A program made the translations under genes and the position numbers. The notes beneath the pieces were generated by a model that worked only from the letters and a program-made list of their open reading frames with translations, searched no databases and was not told the origin of the DNA. A DNA stretch of 6,862 nt from Clostridiales bacterium (GTDB lineage Bacteria; Bacillota; Clostridia; Lachnospirales; WQUN01). This document shows positions 5,709 to 6,862 of this stretch, in pieces (positions within the stretch are counted from its first letter, which is position 1; each line of letters opens with the position of its first letter). The stretch covers positions 1 to 6,862 of the forward strand of contig JAISRJ010000048.1 in NCBI GenBank assembly GCA_031273705.1, in the 5' to 3' direction.

Positions 5709-5742
5709 AAAACCTCTTCCGCGCATTCGGAGGAGGTTTTTA
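5709..5742. terminator. Bidirectional intrinsic terminator
   Basis: AAAACCTCTTCCG (5709-5721) pairs with CGGAGGAGGTTTT (5728-5740) around a six-base loop, with one G-U pair in the stem, and is followed by TTTTTATT on the plus strand. On the minus strand the same stem is followed by TTTTG. It sits eight bases after the DUF378 stop and 16 bases past the end of the convergent PH-domain gene, so it probably serves both. Confidence 0.88.
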
Positions 5743-5757
5743 TTATAGCGTGTACAG

Positions 5758-6168
5758 CTAACCGGGCAGACCGTCGCCGTCCAAATCTATGTCGGGGTCA
5801 TGAGAATGAGAGCTGAAAAATTCTCGGCTGGTTATTCCTTTTCTGGCGCGTTGTTCTTCTATAAGCTTGCTCAAAAAGCCACGTACTTCATCCGAACGGG
5901 TTATGTTCTTAATCTCCAGCACATTGTTTGTTTGATCCGCACTGTACAATATAATTGTACCCACCCCAAATATCTTTTGACCCAGCGAACGTTTAAGTTT
6001 TATATCCGTAATCCTATAAAGCAGAATCTCATCGGTTTCCGTGTTAAGGAATCCCTTTATTAAAATAAAGCGATCCTCCGTCGCCGCATATCGCGTAAAC
6101 GAAAGAGGCATACCCAGTATGCGTTTGCGATCTTTCCATATCACATCATTTTCAATTTTGTCTGCCAC
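5758..6168 (-). CDS. Bacterial PH (YdbS/DUF304-like) domain protein
   Basis: A 136-residue soluble protein. Residues about 20-105 look like a bacterial pleckstrin-homology domain: a strand pattern with RFILIKGFLNTETDEILLYRI (from residue 33), where the new-strand turn and the YRITDIK segment are typical, then QKIFGVGTIILYSA and a final helix SDEVRGFLSKLIEEQRARK (92-110). Such domains occur in membrane-associated proteins of unknown role; this one has no membrane segment, so it is likely cytoplasmic. The tail DPDIDLDGDGLPG (124-136) is very acidic and resembles a calcium-binding DxDxDG loop. The start is GTG at 6166-6168, supported by GGAGG (complement of 6177-6181) eight bases upstream; no in-frame ATG is available there. 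It has its own strong promoter and is convergent with DUF378. Confidence 0.82.
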   Translation of the reverse strand: MADKIENDVIWKDRKRILGMPLSFTRYAATEDRFILIKGFLNTETDEILLYRITDIKLKRSLGQKIFGVGTIILYSADQTNNVLEIKNITRSDEVRGFLSKLIEEQRARKGITSREFFSSHSHDPDIDLDGDGLPG

Positions 6169-6231
6169 AATCGGTTCCTCCGCTCTTTATACTTAAACAT
6201 CTTCTACACTATCGCAATTCTTCTCTTCCAT

Positions 6232-6260
6232 ATTATAGCATAAACGGGGTTATGTATCAA
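6232..6260 (-). promoter_or_regulatory. Strong promoter of the PH-domain gene
   Basis: On the minus strand the -35 is TTGATA (complement of 6255-6260), the spacer 17 bp, and the -10 a perfect TATAAT (complement of 6232-6237) preceded by TGC, an extended -10. It is the best promoter match in the window. The leader is about 55-60 nt. Confidence 0.8.
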
Positions 6261-6550
6261 CGCCATTTTAACCATGCCAAAACTTGAGAAAAACCAAAAT
6301 GGTTGGTACCCGCCACTTTAATTTTTTGTTGTAATTGCAGCGTTTCAGCCAGATTGCACGCGTAACGCGTAAGGGGGATTTCTAATGAAAGACATATCAC
6401 GTCGGATCTGATTTTTGCGCCTCATGCCGATTAAGGATAAAAAATCTGGGCAAATTAAAGTGAAAGCCTTGCCGAGCATACCTGTGGGTAATATCTAAGA
6501 AAGGCAAAATAAAACTAACGCTCTTTGCTGACCATTGGAGGAAAATAATC
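6261..6550 (+). other. Long leader/intergenic region before the surface-protein gene, possible RNA structure
   Basis: No real gene is seen here. From left to right it holds a CCATTTT/AAAATGG pair (6263-6269, 6296-6302); AACCA/TGGTT around AAA (6292-6304); a tandem 7-mer ACGCGTA twice (6358-6371); a Shine-Dalgarno-like AAGGGGG with a nine-codon frame (6385-6411); GATTTTT/AAAAATC (6410-6416, 6440-6446); and GCCTT/AAGGC (6466-6470, 6501-6505) enclosing TACC/GGTA with loop TGTG (6479-6490). The last pair could fold as an interrupted stem. I compared it with the c-di-GMP-I, T-box and TPP consensus sequences from memory and none fits. No clear promoter was found for the downstream gene. Confidence 0.35.
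6385..6411 (+). CDS. Possible nine-codon leader peptide (MKDISRRI)
   Basis: ATG at 6385 follows AAGGGGG (6371-6376 plus the preceding A-run context) by about eight bases, a good ribosome site, and reads eight residues to TGA. The stop is at the foot of the GATTTTT/AAAAATC stem (6410-6446), so a translating ribosome would reach the first strand of that stem. This is reminiscent of attenuation, but no run of a regulatory codon is present. It may equally be chance in a region without other coding signals. Confidence 0.2.
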   Translation: MKDISRRI

Positions 6551-6862
6551 GTGACCATAAAAAATTTCATAAAACGCCTGACGGCCTTCGTGCCGGCGGT
6601 AACGCTTCTGATCGCGCTAATACCGTCGCTGTCGTTAAGCGTGAGCGCGGATGAGCTTCCTGAGGTTCCGGATGAGCCGACGTGGAGCGCCACCGTGGCG
6701 GTCGGCAATCTGACGGAACTGAAAGGCGCGCTGGCCGACGCGGACGCCGCCGTGCCGACAGAGATCCAATTGACGGCGAATATAACATACGAATCAGACG
6801 CGGACGGGATTACCATTCCCGCAAGTAAGACTATTAAGCTTACCAGCCAGGGAGGGCCTCAG
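6551..6862 (+). CDS. Secreted surface protein, N-terminal part (truncated by window edge)
   Basis: The first 104 codons of a protein with a typical Gram-positive signal peptide: basic start MTIKNFIKRL, hydrophobic core about 11-30, and a signal peptidase I site VSA-DELPE after residue 33. The mature part begins with an acidic, proline-rich stretch, then VGNLTELKGALADADAAVPT and EIQLTANITYESDADGITIP, then KTIKLTS. This 'list, level, span, then tension of beta strands' pattern is common at the front of right-handed beta-helix or repeat-rich clostridial surface proteins, but the domain itself lies beyond the window. The start is GTG at 6551 with GGAGG (6537-6541) nine bases upstream. By count, 114 of 180 bases at 6601-6780 are G or C, well above neighbouring genes (25 of 60 at 4861-4920), which may indicate different selection or transfer. 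Confidence 0.75.
   Translation, partial: MTIKNFIKRLTAFVPAVTLLIALIPSLSLSVSADELPEVPDEPTWSATVAVGNLTELKGALADADAAVPTEIQLTANITYESDADGITIPASKTIKLTSQGGPQ

Noticed and set aside
6446..6510. c-di-GMP-I (GEMM) riboswitch
   Set aside because: GGGCAAA and a GAAA are present, but the stem that should close the GAAA loop does not pair and the GACGCAAAGC core is missing.
6397..6816. Minus-strand frames (6397-6816 and 6567-6788) over the surface-protein gene
   Set aside because: Both are low-complexity Ser/Arg/Pro-rich shadows of the GC-rich coding strand, which has a ribosome site, signal peptide and sensible sequence.

Overview
The window looks like a piece of a Gram-positive Firmicutes (probably Clostridia) chromosome. 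The signs are strong AGGAGG-type Shine-Dalgarno sites 5-9 nt before the starts, use of GTG and TTG starts, short sigma-A-like promoters, and gene families common in Clostridia: a bacterial acyl-ACP thioesterase, a ~600-aa aminopeptidase P, an ECF-type S component, a DUF378 protein and a bacterial PH-domain protein. The genus cannot be read from the sequence. No tRNA, rRNA, CRISPR array or transposase gene was seen.

Layout. (1) 1-625, minus: N-terminal part of an MscS-type mechanosensitive channel, cut by the window edge. (2) 626-825: divergent intergenic region with a good plus-strand promoter, a 10-bp-arm inverted repeat just after its -10, and an 18-bp perfect palindrome. (3) 826-3386, plus: two-gene operon of acyl-ACP thioesterase and aminopeptidase P, two bases apart. 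(4) 3351-3590: GC-rich repeat in two direct copies and one inverted copy; the first copy overwrites the 3' end of the peptidase gene. (5) 3601-4149, minus: small membrane protein resembling the niacin-type ECF S component. (6) 4191-4358: MITE-like imperfect palindrome lying exactly between two divergent genes, each end carrying an outward-facing promoter. (7) 4412-5230, plus: TIM-barrel sugar phosphate isomerase/epimerase. (8) 5432-5701, plus: DUF378 membrane protein ending in a clear terminator shared with the convergent (9) 5758-6168, minus: PH-domain protein with its own strong promoter. (10) 6169-6550: long intergenic region with possible leader structure and a tiny reading frame. (11) 6551-6862, plus: start of a secreted surface protein, cut by the right edge and much richer in GC than the other genes.

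The genes are mostly housekeeping or accessory metabolism and do not form one pathway. The most interesting material is non-coding. Two unrelated short repeat families sit at gene borders. One seems to have changed the C-terminus and stop codon of the peptidase. The other seems to supply the promoters of the two genes beside it, and its end motif (CTCGCGAGTATAATTA) recurs base for base in front of the thioesterase operon.
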